A DNA stretch of 41,998 nucleotides, from NCBI GenBank assembly GCA_020354025.1, contig CP070638.1, forward strand, positions 1,020,731-1,062,728, in the 5' to 3' direction. The first letter of the stretch is position 1, and every line of letters starts with the position of its first letter. Below the pieces are notes generated by a model. It did no database searches. It had not been told where the DNA came from and saw only the letters and a program-made list of their open reading frames with translations. The DNA comes from Fidelibacterota bacterium. Its GTDB lineage: Bacteria; Fidelibacterota; Marinisomatia; SCGC-AAA003-L08; TS1B11. The position numbers and the translations under genes are program-made. Positions 31,364 through 40,124 of this stretch are shown here, one piece after another.

Positions 31364-33769
31364 TCATTCCTCCCTCAAAGTCTCTGTCGGGTTTGCAGTA
31401 GCGGCTTTTACTGTTTGAGAGCTGATAGTAATCAGAGCCAGCATTAAAATGAAGATCAGGGCCGCGGGTAGCACCCAGAGACTCAAGCCAGGCCTGAAGG
31501 CGAAAAACTGGTAGAACATGCTTGAAAGAAAGTACGCGGCTGGTATGGCGAACGCAGCGGAATACAAAATCAGTTTTATATAGTCCTTCGAAAGCAGGTA
31601 CGCCAGATTGGAGACGCTCGCTCCGAGCACTTTTCTAATACCGATTTCCTTTATTCTCATCTCGGTACTGTAAATTGCCATTCCGAGAAGTCCTAAAAGC
31701 GCTATAAGTATGACAAATCCAGCGGCCCAGCTGAAAATTCCAATTATACCACCTATTTCGCTGTCCGACTGTTGCTTAGCGTCATCGAAAAATTCATATC
31801 TCACACCATGAACTTCATCAAACTTTTTCCACGTATCTTGTAGGTATGCTCTAATCTCATCTTTCGTTCCCGGTGCATAACGGATATTAACGAATCGAAA
31901 CTCTTGGGGCCTGTATCGAAGAACTAAAGCAGTGATCGGTTCATCTGGATAGTAATAGATAAAGTTCTTTACAACCCCTATCACCATGACTTCCAAACCA
32001 TCGCCGGCAATAAGCGTTTTTCCGATAGACTCAACCGGCGAACCGAGATCAAAAACCCGAAGGGCCTCTTGGTTAACAATAATTGCATTTTCCATATCGG
32101 TAGAAAACTCAGGAGAAAAATTTCGTCCTGCGAGTAATTCTATATTGAAATTATTAATGAATCCTGGATCAACACTATAGTAGAATGTACTCCTAGGTTT
32201 TTCCATATCATCATTTCTTATATCTAACGCTCTCTGACTTCCATATATCGGCACTTCGTTTGATAAAGAAACATCGGTAATATTGCTATTCGAATTAATT
32301 TCATTCCTGAAAATCTCATGATTCACATCTTGTAGATATATATTAACTAAATTTTCTGTCTCGATTCCGTAATTTAGTGTCGTTAAATAAGTATAAAGGT
32401 GTTGGGAATATATTATGAAAATTATAAAAATTAACGAGACCGCGAATTGTATTCCCATCAGTATTTTTCTTGTCAGGAGATGAGATATTCCCTTTATTCT
32501 CGAGACTCCCTTCAGCGCATTAACCGGTTGAAATGAAGAAAGATACAAGGCCGGGAATAATCCTGCCAGAATGCTTACGCCTGTTGCGAAAAGGATGAAA
32601 ATAAGGTATAGGCCGGGATCTTTCATCTGTTGAATATTTATTTGCAGCTTACTGTTTTCTATAAGGTCTAATCCGTTAAAAGCAGGGATCAACCAGAGAA
32701 TTAAAAGACACGCAGAAATAAGTGCAAAAGTAGTGATCGCAAATGTCTCGCAAAGAAACAACTTGATAATCTGGCTCCTGCTTGCGCCAATCACTTTATG
32801 AAGCCCGATTTCTCTTGTGCGTTTCAATGAGTGGGAAATGGATAAAATGACATAATTAAAGCACGCTATAAACATTATCAAAATGGCTAAAAACGGAATG
32901 AATATTAATTCAAAAGATTTCACTGTTCCAGGCATAGATCGCCAAAGATTTATTCCTAAATTGATTTTTAATAGCGGCTGGACCTTAAATCCGTACCTTT
33001 CATTCTCCGGTTCCGGAAAAATGACATCGGCGATTTCAGTACAATGCTCTTTTAATAGTGACTGATCAGCTTTGTTTTTTAGAAGAACATATGTATAGTA
33101 GCTTTCGAAAGATGACCAGTCGTTCACATCAGTGTCGAAAGCACCACTATTCTCTAGGGATAAAACGGTAGCAAACGAAAATAAGGCGTCAAATCTGAAA
33201 TGTGATTTCTTTTCTAAATCTCTCAAGACGCCGGTGACCGTAAAATCACCTAGTTTTTCAAAAGTCAGTGTCTTATTGATTGGATCGTCATTTCCGAAGA
33301 ACTTGAACGCGGTCTCCTCGGATATAACGATCGAATACGGTTCATCCAATGCCGTTTGCGGATTGCCTGCCTTTAACTGGTAACTGAAAATGTTGAAGAA
33401 AGACGGCTCGGCGTACATGCCGCCGACGAGGATAGCTGCTCCTTCGTGAATAACACTTCCCCCGTTATGCCTCAATCTCACGGCGTCTTCAATGAATGGG
33501 TAATTGTTCAACAGATACGACGCTAAGGATCCGGGGGTGGTCGCAAAGCCTCTCACCTCCGAATACACTATCTCCTTGTCGGTTGTGTATACCCGGACTA
33601 TCCGGTCCCTTTTCTCATGAAACCGGTCGCTGCTTTTCTGGTCTTTGATAAAGATGATGATCATCAGGCAGATGGATATGCTGAGGGCGAGTCCGAAAAT
33701 GTTTATACTTGAGAAGCCCTTGTGCTTAAGCATTGTTCTGAAAGTAATTCTGAGATAGGTACTAATCAT
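31364..33769 (-). CDS. MacB/FtsX-type ABC transporter permease, orphan
   Basis: The 801-residue protein has two MacB-PCD/FtsX units, the design common in Bacteroidota-type ABC permeases. An N-terminal helix near 20-40 (INIFGLALSISICLMIIIFI) is followed by a large periplasmic domain with FATTPGSLA and the YSIVISEETAFKFFG block. Three membrane segments follow (about 285-410), then a helix near 440 and a second periplasmic domain with VNQEALRVFDLG. The last three helices (about 670-790) include IKEIGIRKVLGASVSNLAYL. It probably moves a lipid, peptide or lipoprotein, or senses envelope stress. No ATP-binding gene is adjacent. The gene is visibly more AT-rich than the flagellar genes, which suggests transfer. 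Confidence 0.9.
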   Translation of the reverse strand: MISTYLRITFRTMLKHKGFSSINIFGLALSISICLMIIIFIKDQKSSDRFHEKRDRIVRVYTTDKEIVYSEVRGFATTPGSLASYLLNNYPFIEDAVRLRHNGGSVIHEGAAILVGGMYAEPSFFNIFSYQLKAGNPQTALDEPYSIVISEETAFKFFGNDDPINKTLTFEKLGDFTVTGVLRDLEKKSHFRFDALFSFATVLSLENSGAFDTDVNDWSSFESYYTYVLLKNKADQSLLKEHCTEIADVIFPEPENERYGFKVQPLLKINLGINLWRSMPGTVKSFELIFIPFLAILIMFIACFNYVILSISHSLKRTREIGLHKVIGASRSQIIKLFLCETFAITTFALISACLLILWLIPAFNGLDLIENSKLQINIQQMKDPGLYLIFILFATGVSILAGLFPALYLSSFQPVNALKGVSRIKGISHLLTRKILMGIQFAVSLIFIIFIIYSQHLYTYLTTLNYGIETENLVNIYLQDVNHEIFRNEINSNSNITDVSLSNEVPIYGSQRALDIRNDDMEKPRSTFYYSVDPGFINNFNIELLAGRNFSPEFSTDMENAIIVNQEALRVFDLGSPVESIGKTLIAGDGLEVMVIGVVKNFIYYYPDEPITALVLRYRPQEFRFVNIRYAPGTKDEIRAYLQDTWKKFDEVHGVRYEFFDDAKQQSDSEIGGIIGIFSWAAGFVILIALLGLLGMAIYSTEMRIKEIGIRKVLGASVSNLAYLLSKDYIKLILYSAAFAIPAAYFLSSMFYQFFAFRPGLSLWVLPAALIFILMLALITISSQTVKAATANPTETLREE

Positions 33770-34170
33770 ACCAATGCTCCATTCTAATGATATGAAAAAA
33801 TTATAGGGAAACAGTCGTACAAATTTGGACCAGTATTGTATCGCAGCATTTTTATGAAAAGAATGATTGAATCCTTCTTCATAATCGTATAACTACTCTT
33901 TATGACGAAACATTCCAGGTATAGGTTGGCAGATATTTTGTCTTAATCTCTGCTGGGATGTAATTCCCTCTTCGGACCGCTCCAATCTGGGACGCCAGAC
34001 GAGTCCGCCCTCAGGTGCGGCCACCGGCTGGATGACTAGCCGCGATATGTAGATGTAACTGAGGGTCGCTTCAGAATATGGCCTGAGCTAGGCCTTGAAA
34101 ACGCTAGCTATCTCTCGTAGTTTCAAGCGCCGTTAACTGATCAATCTCGTTCTAAAAAAAGGGGGAGGAA
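33770..34170. other. Intergenic gap containing an interspersed repeat copy
   Basis: This 401-base gap separates the divergent permease and DUF4386 genes. Bases 33907-34012 are one copy of the interspersed repeat also seen at 40749-40856. The rest is AT-rich and should contain the two promoters, which I could not pin down. Confidence 0.6.
33907..34012 (+). repeat. Interspersed repeat family A, copy 1
   Basis: The copy begins GAAACATTCCAGG, continues with GGTTGGCAGATATT and GATGTAATTCCCTCTTC, and ends near GTCCGCCCTCAGG. By eye about three quarters of positions match the copy at 40749-40856, in the same orientation. In the other copy CATTCCAG and CTGGAATG form an inverted pair; here the second arm is CTGGGATG, so the stem is slightly degraded. 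Confidence 0.7.
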
Positions 34171-34869
34171 ATGAATTCACCCAAAAAGACCGCGAGAATT
34201 GCAGGGCTCCTGTATCTAATGATGTTCCCGCTTGGTATGTTCGTCATGGCGTATGTTCACCCCAAGCTGATTGTGCCCGGGGATGCCGCAACAACAGCCA
34301 ATAATATCATGGCTTCTGAGGGCCTGTTCCGTCTCAGCATTGTCAGCGCTCTGATCATCCAGCTGATCAATATATTTGTGGTTCTGGTTTTATACAAGCT
34401 ACTCAAACCGGTTAACAAAAACCTTGCTTTGCTTATGGTTATATTCATTCTGATCGGTGTCCCTATCCAGATGCTCAATCAGCTTAACCATTCTGCTGCC
34501 CTGCTGCTATTGAGCGGTGCTGACTACCTGACGGCATTCACGGCAGATCAGTTGCAGGCTCTGGTGCCCCTGTTTCTTGATTTGCACGAACATGGAATTA
34601 ATATCGCCGGAATATTTTGGGGCCTCTGGCTGTTTCCCATGGGTTACTTAGTCTTCAAGTCGGGCTACCTCCCCAGAATTCTGGGCCTCTTGTTGATAAT
34701 TGGAGGTTTTGGCTATCTGATAGAATTTGTTGCCCTGTTTCTTTTTCCCAACTTCGATGCGACAATTGCATGGTTCACGTTTTGGGGGGAAGTGCTGTTC
34801 CCCTTATGGCTTTTGATTAGAGGTGTAAACGTCGAGCAGTGGGAAAAGCGCGCTATTGAATCTGCCTGA
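34171..34869 (+). CDS. DUF4386 family membrane protein
   Basis: The 232-residue protein matches the DUF4386 family: it opens with KKTARIAGLLYLMMFPLGMF, has a long second segment around 48-72, IFWGLWLFPMGYLVFKSGYL near 150, and the terminal WFTFWGEVLFPLWLLIRG. Six or seven membrane segments are predicted from hydrophobicity. The family's function is unknown. A strong AGGGGGAGGA ribosome-binding site precedes the ATG. The gene is alone and followed by a large hairpin. Confidence 0.88.
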   Translation: MNSPKKTARIAGLLYLMMFPLGMFVMAYVHPKLIVPGDAATTANNIMASEGLFRLSIVSALIIQLINIFVVLVLYKLLKPVNKNLALLMVIFILIGVPIQMLNQLNHSAALLLLSGADYLTAFTADQLQALVPLFLDLHEHGINIAGIFWGLWLFPMGYLVFKSGYLPRILGLLLIIGGFGYLIEFVALFLFPNFDATIAWFTFWGEVLFPLWLLIRGVNVEQWEKRAIESA

Positions 34870-34911
34870 GCATAATCCATGCTGAGGGGATAGGGACTTC
34901 GTTCTAGAGCT

Positions 34912-34970
34912 AGCGCCCGCTCCTAGCCCCGCCAACGGCGGGGCCAGCGGCGGGGTTAGCGGTGGGCGCT
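34912..34970 (+). repeat. 22-base-pair imperfect hairpin after the DUF4386 gene
   Basis: The arm 34912-34933 (AGCGCCCGC...CCCCGCC) pairs with 34949-34970 (GGCGGGG...GGGCGCT). Only about two positions of 22 are mismatched and two are G-T wobbles. The 15-base loop itself contains GGCGGGG. It lies 43 bases after the DUF4386 stop, so it may end or protect that transcript, but no T run follows. It belongs to the GC-rich palindrome family of this region. Confidence 0.6.
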
Positions 34971-35078
34971 GAAATCCACAATATCATCGATAGTTACTGC
35001 AGTTTTGCCCGTTTATTGTCTCAATAGATTGCCTGGATAGTTCGGTAAAAGATTGAGTAAGGAAGCCATATAATGCCG

Positions 35079-36026
35079 TCATCGATCACGTCTCATGCTC
35101 TGGGCCGCCGCCTTGAATTCAACCATTTCTGCTTTACTGAGCGGTTTAAAGGTCCTGGCGATGCGGACATTCTCTTCGAGATGCTCAACAACCGAAATGC
35201 CCACAATTACGGTCGATACCGGATAACTCAAGACGTACGATAACAATTGCCGCACGTCAAGACCCTGCTTGACCAGTGAACCACGTTCGACCGCTTTCAT
35301 AGCGATCACACCGACTTCCTTTTCTTGTGCCAGGCGAAAGAACTCGTCCAGGTATTCAGGGTCGTCCATAACTGCCCCGGCGGCATTGAGGGTGATCAGC
35401 GCACAGTCGTACGGATAATCCTTGAGGGCATCGGCAAGCACCCGGGAAGAGTGGCCCGTCACGCCGATATATTTGATCTTGCCTTCATCGCGGAGCTTTT
35501 CGAACGCCTGACGGGCGCTGTTCTTCTGCTGAAGTTGTTCAAGTTGTCCTAATCCGCCGAGCAAATGGTGTTGGTACAGGTCGAGATGGTCGGTCTGTAA
35601 ACGCCGCAAACTCTGTTCGACCAGCGCCATGGTGCCGTCGTACGTGTAATTGTGACTCTTTGAGGCCAGAAAGACTTCGTCTCGACGCTCCTTCATCACG
35701 GTGCCGATGTTCAGTTCACTGGCACCGGTGCCGTACCAGGCAGAGGTGTCGATGTAGTTGACGCCCAGATCGATTGCCCGGTTGATTATTTCGACCGCCT
35801 CGTCGTGGCGGTCGTGCATCGAGGTGGTGAACAGTCCCCCCAGGCCGTAGATGGCTACCTGGTGCCCGGTTTTGCCGAGGGGTCTCTTGGGTATGGGCTT
35901 GGTGGACGGTTCGGTAGCCCTGGCCACGTTCTTGGCGATGATACCGCCCGGGGCGGTCAGACCCAGTCCTGCTAAGGCTGCCAGGCTGCCTTTCAGAAAG
36001 GTTCTGCGATCACATCTTCTATTCAT
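35079..36026 (-). CDS. Tat-exported aldo/keto reductase
   Basis: The 315-residue protein carries a twin-arginine signal (RRTFLKG, Arg7-Arg8, then a hydrophobic stretch to about 30), so it is probably exported folded with its cofactor. The mature part is an aldo/keto reductase: PKRPLGKTGHQVAIYGLGG, the catalytic Asp-Tyr in YIDTSAWYGTGASE, Lys in LASKSHNY, and His in DLYQHHLLG. NADPH-binding features near the end include VSTVIVGISVVEHLEENVR. AGGAGG stands five bases before the ATG. Such Tat-linked AKRs are common in environmental bacteria; the substrate is unknown. The start is unambiguous. Confidence 0.92.
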   Translation of the reverse strand: MNRRCDRRTFLKGSLAALAGLGLTAPGGIIAKNVARATEPSTKPIPKRPLGKTGHQVAIYGLGGLFTTSMHDRHDEAVEIINRAIDLGVNYIDTSAWYGTGASELNIGTVMKERRDEVFLASKSHNYTYDGTMALVEQSLRRLQTDHLDLYQHHLLGGLGQLEQLQQKNSARQAFEKLRDEGKIKYIGVTGHSSRVLADALKDYPYDCALITLNAAGAVMDDPEYLDEFFRLAQEKEVGVIAMKAVERGSLVKQGLDVRQLLSYVLSYPVSTVIVGISVVEHLEENVRIARTFKPLSKAEMVEFKAAAQSMRRDR

Positions 36027-36148
36027 GGGAACCTCCTAACCGGCATTCACCATATCGACTCTAGATTAGAATTAACTCGGTTTCCTGTTGACTTGTATCC
36101 GAAAGATATCGTGTTTCACCCGCTCAAAACAATCGTTATTGAGCATTG

Positions 36149-36312
36149 AACTGCCCCTGTTCTTTAGCCCACACTTGAAGCTAGGATTATCGGATTTGAC
36201 CCGCCCCCATTTTTCGGCCTACCCGCACCCTAATTCAGCAGCACCCCCGCCTCTGGCGGGACTGATGGCGGGACTACTCTGACGCTTACTTTAATAGCAG
36301 CATCTTTATGGA
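36149..36312 (+). repeat. Repeat family B, copy 1 (downstream of the DUF4932 gene)
   Basis: This stretch starts CTGCCCCTGTTCTTTAGCCC, contains TTCAGCAGCACCCCCGCC (36234-36251), a CCCGCC...GGCGGG palindrome, then CTCTGACGC and CATCTTTATGGACT. The same order of blocks appears at 37489-37756 in the same orientation. Part of it (36269-36310) also matches 27709-27750. The end abuts the stop of the DUF4932 gene. Confidence 0.6.
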
Positions 36313-36314
36313 CT

Positions 36315-37439
36315 TTACTCTTTCGGATGCTTTCGGAGTGCCGCCAGTAGTTCATCATAGTATGAATCGAATGTCGGATATTGATCCCTTTTGCTTTCAT
36401 ACACCCTGATAGCCGTCATCAGATCATCCAGGAATATCATCCCTCTGCCGATTTCATACTCGCGGGCCTTCCGCCCCGTCTCTTCACCTTCCATATACGC
36501 CAGATAGGTGGTCACGGCTCGGACAACATGCTCATTCAGGCACTCCTGCCAATCGCCGCAAACCTCTTTCCGGGCAGTCTCCGGCAATCGTTCAAACAAG
36601 TATGCCAGTTCCACCGCCTCATCCCAGTACTTCTCAGTAAGGGGATTGACGAACGAATGGCTGAATTCGTGCCGCTGCATTTTCTTGAAATAACTTTTAT
36701 CGCCGAAATTCAGCACACCGCTTTCAACGCTCTGCGGTCCCATAATATTAAAGATGTGCGTGTCACCTTCTCGCGAATCCACATGTGGTCCGAACCCTAC
36801 ATGCCCATAAAGGGGCACCAGAATCAGGTTGTAGCTCTCCTGCCTCGTCCCGTAGAACGCTTCCAATTCCTCCACATAGTTGACTTCGTCGAACTTGGAC
36901 TTAACGCTGTCAACCAGGCTCTTGTAGTATGCTGCATGCTCCGCATAGAATTCAGCGAAACCTGCCTGCTGACTGTAATCCCCTAGATACTCGCCAAATC
37001 GCCTCAGACTGTCAACACCTCCGATGCGCGCCATCAGAAAATCATCATGCACAAGGTCTTCCCTCAGACGAAAGGATTCGTCCAGGTACAGCATCGAGGT
37101 TGGTGGTGCACTGAAGTTATACATCCGTGGTTTAAGGCTCACGTCATCCATAAACCTGATGGCATCATGGTCACTGTGTTGCCGGAATTGTCTAACGATA
37201 TCCTCGCGGTAGCGAAAATCGTTATTATTAAGCAGGAAGGGAAAAGTTTCCCCGTATTTGCTGATGTGTTGGATGATTGAAATGAGTTCCACGTTGGGAT
37301 GGACCATGATATGTACCGAGGCCACGGTCTCCTCTACCGGAGTCGGCAAAATAATGCGACCTGCCCGCTGGCTAGCAGTTGTAGAACAAGCCGGCTGCAA
37401 ACATGCCAACCCAATAAGCAAAACAATTAATTTCCTCAT
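36315..37439 (-). CDS. DUF4932 family putative metallopeptidase, exported
   Basis: The 374-residue protein resembles DUF4932: an N-terminal signal with cysteines at 13 and 18 (possible lipoprotein), the block VHPNVELISIIQHISKYG at 46-63, and later KMQRHEFSHSFVNPLTEKYW with the HExxH zinc motif His257-Glu258...His261. A downstream Glu in DEAVELAYLFE could be the third ligand. The family is a presumed zinc peptidase with unknown substrate. AAGGAG precedes the ATG. The gene lies between two direct copies of repeat family B, an arrangement expected of a mobile or duplicated cassette, although no transposase is present. Confidence 0.82.
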   Translation of the reverse strand: MRKLIVLLIGLACLQPACSTTASQRAGRIILPTPVEETVASVHIMVHPNVELISIIQHISKYGETFPFLLNNNDFRYREDIVRQFRQHSDHDAIRFMDDVSLKPRMYNFSAPPTSMLYLDESFRLREDLVHDDFLMARIGGVDSLRRFGEYLGDYSQQAGFAEFYAEHAAYYKSLVDSVKSKFDEVNYVEELEAFYGTRQESYNLILVPLYGHVGFGPHVDSREGDTHIFNIMGPQSVESGVLNFGDKSYFKKMQRHEFSHSFVNPLTEKYWDEAVELAYLFERLPETARKEVCGDWQECLNEHVVRAVTTYLAYMEGEETGRKAREYEIGRGMIFLDDLMTAIRVYESKRDQYPTFDSYYDELLAALRKHPKE

Positions 37440-37488
37440 AGAAAATCTCCTTTAAATCTTTGTGGTTCAATATCCTCTGGTACCGTGA

Positions 37489-37756
37489 CCAGCCCCTATT
37501 CCTTGACCCATATATAAAGTTAAGAACTCGCTGGCCTGAAGGTCTCGCCAAATCAGGTGCGCTAATGTCCCTACTAATAACGACTCCGTATTCGGACCGT
37601 ATCCAGGGAAATGACCTTCATTTTAACTTTTCGCTGCTTCAGCAGCACCCCCGCCGAAGCCTTAGTCCCGCCGCAGGCGAAGTCCCGCCGCAGGCGGGGC
37701 GGGGCGGGGCGGGGCGGGGCCTAAAGCAGGACAAAAGCATCTTGATGGACTGGAAA
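37489..37756 (+). repeat. Repeat family B, copy 2 (upstream of the DUF4932 gene)
   Basis: The copy begins CAGCCCCTATTCCTTGACCC, includes TTCAGCAGCACCCCCGCC (37638-37655, identical over 18 bases to copy 1), and ends with AGCATCTTGATGGACT. It is longer than copy 1 because of a CCCGCCGCAGGCG insertion with a GGGGC tandem. Copies 1 and 2 are direct repeats around the DUF4932 gene. Confidence 0.6.
37696..37720 (+). repeat. Five tandem GGGGC units
   Basis: Five perfect GGGGC units follow a CCCGCCGCAGGC palindrome. A 24-base stretch just before the tandem (37656-37679) is identical to 40205-40228, where only three GGGGC units follow (40228-40242). This shows unit-number variation between copies. 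The tandem could form a G-quadruplex on the plus strand. Confidence 0.75.
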
Positions 37757-37908
37757 TCTCTTGCTTTATCATACGCGTTTATCCCTATTTTAAATCTGAA
37801 GAATAAGGGCAAACCAAGCAGGGTGATGTCAATTGGGATCGATTTCATTGGTATTGGCTTTATTTGATATTTCTTAGGCCTGAATAGTACAATTTTGGGA
37901 GGTATAGG

Positions 37909-38715
37909 ATGACCAGCATTTATCGTTTAGGCATGGCGCTTTTTCTTTTATCCTGTGCTTCCACAAAGATCAACCATCAATCCACTCCAATAAATAATAC
38001 TATTTATTCAGGACCAGATGAGGTCGAAACAGTCTATCATTTACAGCCAGGCTCAATTGACGGCTGTTACCTGGTGAAGTATGACGCAAGTTTCATACTG
38101 ATAGATACTGGTGTCTACTCCAAACGCACTGAACTCAGTGGTGCCCTATCCGACATAGGGTGTACACCGGACAATCTAAAACTCATCATAATCACTCATG
38201 GTCATTATGACCATACCGGAAATGCGGCATATCTTCAAAAATCTTTTAATGCTGAAATATTGATGCATAAAAATGATGTGGTAATGGTTGAAAGTGGAAT
38301 TGTCCCCACCAAAACCAGAAAGTTCCGCCCCTTATATGTACGAATGATAGCGCCTTTATTTCTATTATTTTACCGATCAACAATTAATGACCAGGAAAAT
38401 AATTTCGAAATATTTCAACCAGATATCATTGTTGATGATGAAAGTTTTGATCTGCGTCCACACGGATTCAATGCAATTGCCTTGCATATTCCCGGACATT
38501 CGGATGGTTCAATCGCAATCTTAACAGAAGCCAATAACCTTTTTTCAGGCGATATCCTGGTAAATTTTAATAACAAACCAACATTCAACTCGAATATGGC
38601 AGATATCAGTTTCGACGATTTAGACAGCAGCATTGCCAAAATAAAAGAGATGCCAATCAATTATGTATTCCCGGGGCATGGCAAGCCCTTCTCGATGGAT
38701 CGTCTCAGCAGATAA
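37909..38715 (+). CDS. MBL-fold metallo-hydrolase lipoprotein, second paralogue
   Basis: The 268-residue protein has a lipobox (LLSC, Cys16) and the MBL zinc motif HGHYDH at 97-102, with further ligands in IPGHSDGSIAI, LFSGDIL and VFPGHGKPF. It shares the domain order of the protein at 27854-28636, but the residue match is low, so they are not a recent duplication. GGGAGG precedes the ATG. The gene is strongly AT-rich, unlike the flagellar block. The substrate is unknown. Confidence 0.88.
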   Translation: MTSIYRLGMALFLLSCASTKINHQSTPINNTIYSGPDEVETVYHLQPGSIDGCYLVKYDASFILIDTGVYSKRTELSGALSDIGCTPDNLKLIIITHGHYDHTGNAAYLQKSFNAEILMHKNDVVMVESGIVPTKTRKFRPLYVRMIAPLFLLFYRSTINDQENNFEIFQPDIIVDDESFDLRPHGFNAIALHIPGHSDGSIAILTEANNLFSGDILVNFNNKPTFNSNMADISFDDLDSSIAKIKEMPINYVFPGHGKPFSMDRLSR

Positions 38716-39143
38716 TAGAATATTCTTGTCCATTGGAATTCGATGATCATCGGTTTGTCCATAGGTGTCGAAGTCTAAAAAAAGCACCTAAAAACGACCG
38801 TTGACCAACTGAACTCACACCCTAATTTGTAACCTCCCTGAGTCAGGACACGGGGGAAGTGAAAGCCAGACCTCCATTGGGCAAATTCGCAGCCCCGCTA
38901 CCAGTCCCGTCCAAATCCCGCCAACGGCGGGGCGGGGAGAGAGGGGGCTTTACGAAATAAAGGGGGTGAGTGCAGTCCCGCCAACGGCGGGGCAGCAAGA
39001 AAGCCAATGGCGCGAACTCCGCGATTGAAATCGCCATCCCCTCTGTTCACAGCGGGGACTAGCAGGCGTTACTTATCGTCTATCAGCTTATCGCTATGCA
39101 ATTCGATATCGCATCGAATTACATTAGCAATCATCCAAAGAAA
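38716..39143. other. Intergenic gap with a partial repeat family A copy
   Basis: This 428-base stretch separates the convergent MBL gene and the cysteine-rich protein gene. Bases 38838-38990 hold part of repeat family A, including GAAAGCCAG and GGGGAGAGAGGGGG...GGGGTGAGTG (38933-38970). CCCGCCAACGGCGGGGC occurs twice (near 38916 and 38977). No intact gene is seen. Confidence 0.55.
38838..38990 (+). repeat. Interspersed repeat family A, partial copy
   Basis: It shares the GAAAGCCA segment, the GGGGAGAGAGGGG block and GGGGTGAGTG with the copy at 40749-41018. Between these blocks lies a small hairpin, CTTTA-CGAAA-TAAAG, at the position of GTCGT-GAA-ACGAC in the other copy. The sequence differs while the pairing is kept. 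Confidence 0.55.
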
Positions 39144-39866
39144 TCAAATACAGCAGCAGAACACGATGAGCAAAATCAGAAGTAGTATTGTCACATATGC
39201 GGATACCTTAAATGCATCCTTCGCCCAACTATGACCAAGAAATGATATGATAGATAATATAATGGTAATAAGAAGTGCACCCAGCACAATCCCTCGAAGC
39301 AGACAGCATAGATCAACGCCCTTATCGCACTCCGTTCCTCTTCGCCCTTCGGGTACTCTTCGTACTCCGGGTCCATCATCGCATTCCTTGTCCTCTTCGC
39401 ACTTTATATTAGTGACGAGGTAATCAGGGCAGGAAAAATACCCATAGGCGCAATCTGCGTCTATTCGAATTCTGCCAAAGCAAGTACACTCCGCTCTCTT
39501 GAGTTCGGAGGCATCGAATTCAACTTGCCAGGTTCCTGATCCAGCACTTGCCAGCTTGGTAACGGGATTCCCCATACAATTGATACTTACTAGCACACTG
39601 TCACAGCCTTCGGCGGTACCGGTTATCCGAACCGTGTATAATGAGCCATCTGTCGCACCGATTTGCACATCCTCATCAATGGTTATTGTGCAAGAATCCT
39701 CCTGCGCGCTTAGTATTGGAGGCGATAACAGTACGGCTATAGCAACCAGTGTTGCACGGAATAACTTGGAAAGAGGCACCATGGCTCCGATCATACCACT
39801 TCCCGCCATTGTGCAGCTTTGATGAGCATTTCGAAGCTGCATTGACTCAACTTTGCCAATATTCAT
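39144..39866 (-). CDS. Cysteine-rich membrane protein of unknown function
   Basis: The 240-residue protein has a signal-like hydrophobic segment at about 36-53 (FRATLVAIAVLLSPPILSAQ), an extracytoplasmic part of about 125 residues with many cysteines, and two membrane segments near the C terminus (about 190-208 and 219-239). The tail ends in CCCI. About 16 cysteines occur in total. The long n-region before the signal is unusual, but AAGGAG seven bases before the first ATG supports it; an internal start at 39782 would give a standard signal peptide. No family was recognised. Confidence 0.65.
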   Translation of the reverse strand: MNIGKVESMQLRNAHQSCTMAGSGMIGAMVPLSKLFRATLVAIAVLLSPPILSAQEDSCTITIDEDVQIGATDGSLYTVRITGTAEGCDSVLVSINCMGNPVTKLASAGSGTWQVEFDASELKRAECTCFGRIRIDADCAYGYFSCPDYLVTNIKCEEDKECDDGPGVRRVPEGRRGTECDKGVDLCCLLRGIVLGALLITIILSIISFLGHSWAKDAFKVSAYVTILLLILLIVFCCCI

Positions 39867-40062
39867 CAGTCACTCCTTGCGTATTTATTACTTAAATAAG
39901 TAATTAGGATCGAAAGATAATATAGGATAATTACTATCGTTTTCCAAATCATATCTCATATTTTCCATAATATTATTATAGATTTCAACTGTGTTCACGA
40001 TCAGCCGACATAAAATGATCATCTTCTCCGGCCGCTGTAACCCGGATCGCAGCATTATGCAA

Positions 40063-40088
40063 AAAAGCCCAGGACATCCCAGGCTTTT
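40063..40088 (-). terminator. Possible intrinsic terminator, minus strand
   Basis: AAAAGCC and GGCTTTT flank an imperfect inner stem (GGACATCC). Read on the minus strand the hairpin is followed by a run of T residues (TTTTTT). It lies about 245 bases beyond the end of the DUF3795 gene on that strand, so it could end that transcript before the cysteine-rich gene. Confidence 0.55.
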
Positions 40089-40124
40089 GATGCAACGATG
40101 GGCCCATTTTCTGCGGATGTGACC

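Larger units (their letters stand above)
37440..37908. other. Intergenic gap with repeat family B and a GGGGC tandem
   Basis: This 469-base gap contains the second copy of repeat family B, a CCCGCC-rich palindromic stretch and five tandem GGGGC units. Short forward and reverse frames through it are artefacts of the repeat. The last 30 bases hold the GGGAGG ribosome-binding site of the next gene. Confidence 0.6.

Noticed and set aside
31133-31447. 104-residue frame upstream of the ABM gene
   Set aside because: It is Pro/Arg-rich, runs through a GC-rich hairpin and into the 3' end of the permease gene. It reads as repeat-derived noise.
36149-37756. Direct repeats around the DUF4932 gene considered as insertion sequence ends
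   Set aside because: No transposase, no inverted termini and no obvious target duplication are present, so only the repeat itself is reported.
38843-39037. 64-residue minus-strand frame in the intergenic gap
   Set aside because: Its sequence (PLSPPRRWRD-like repeats) is a translation of the GC palindromes, not a protein.
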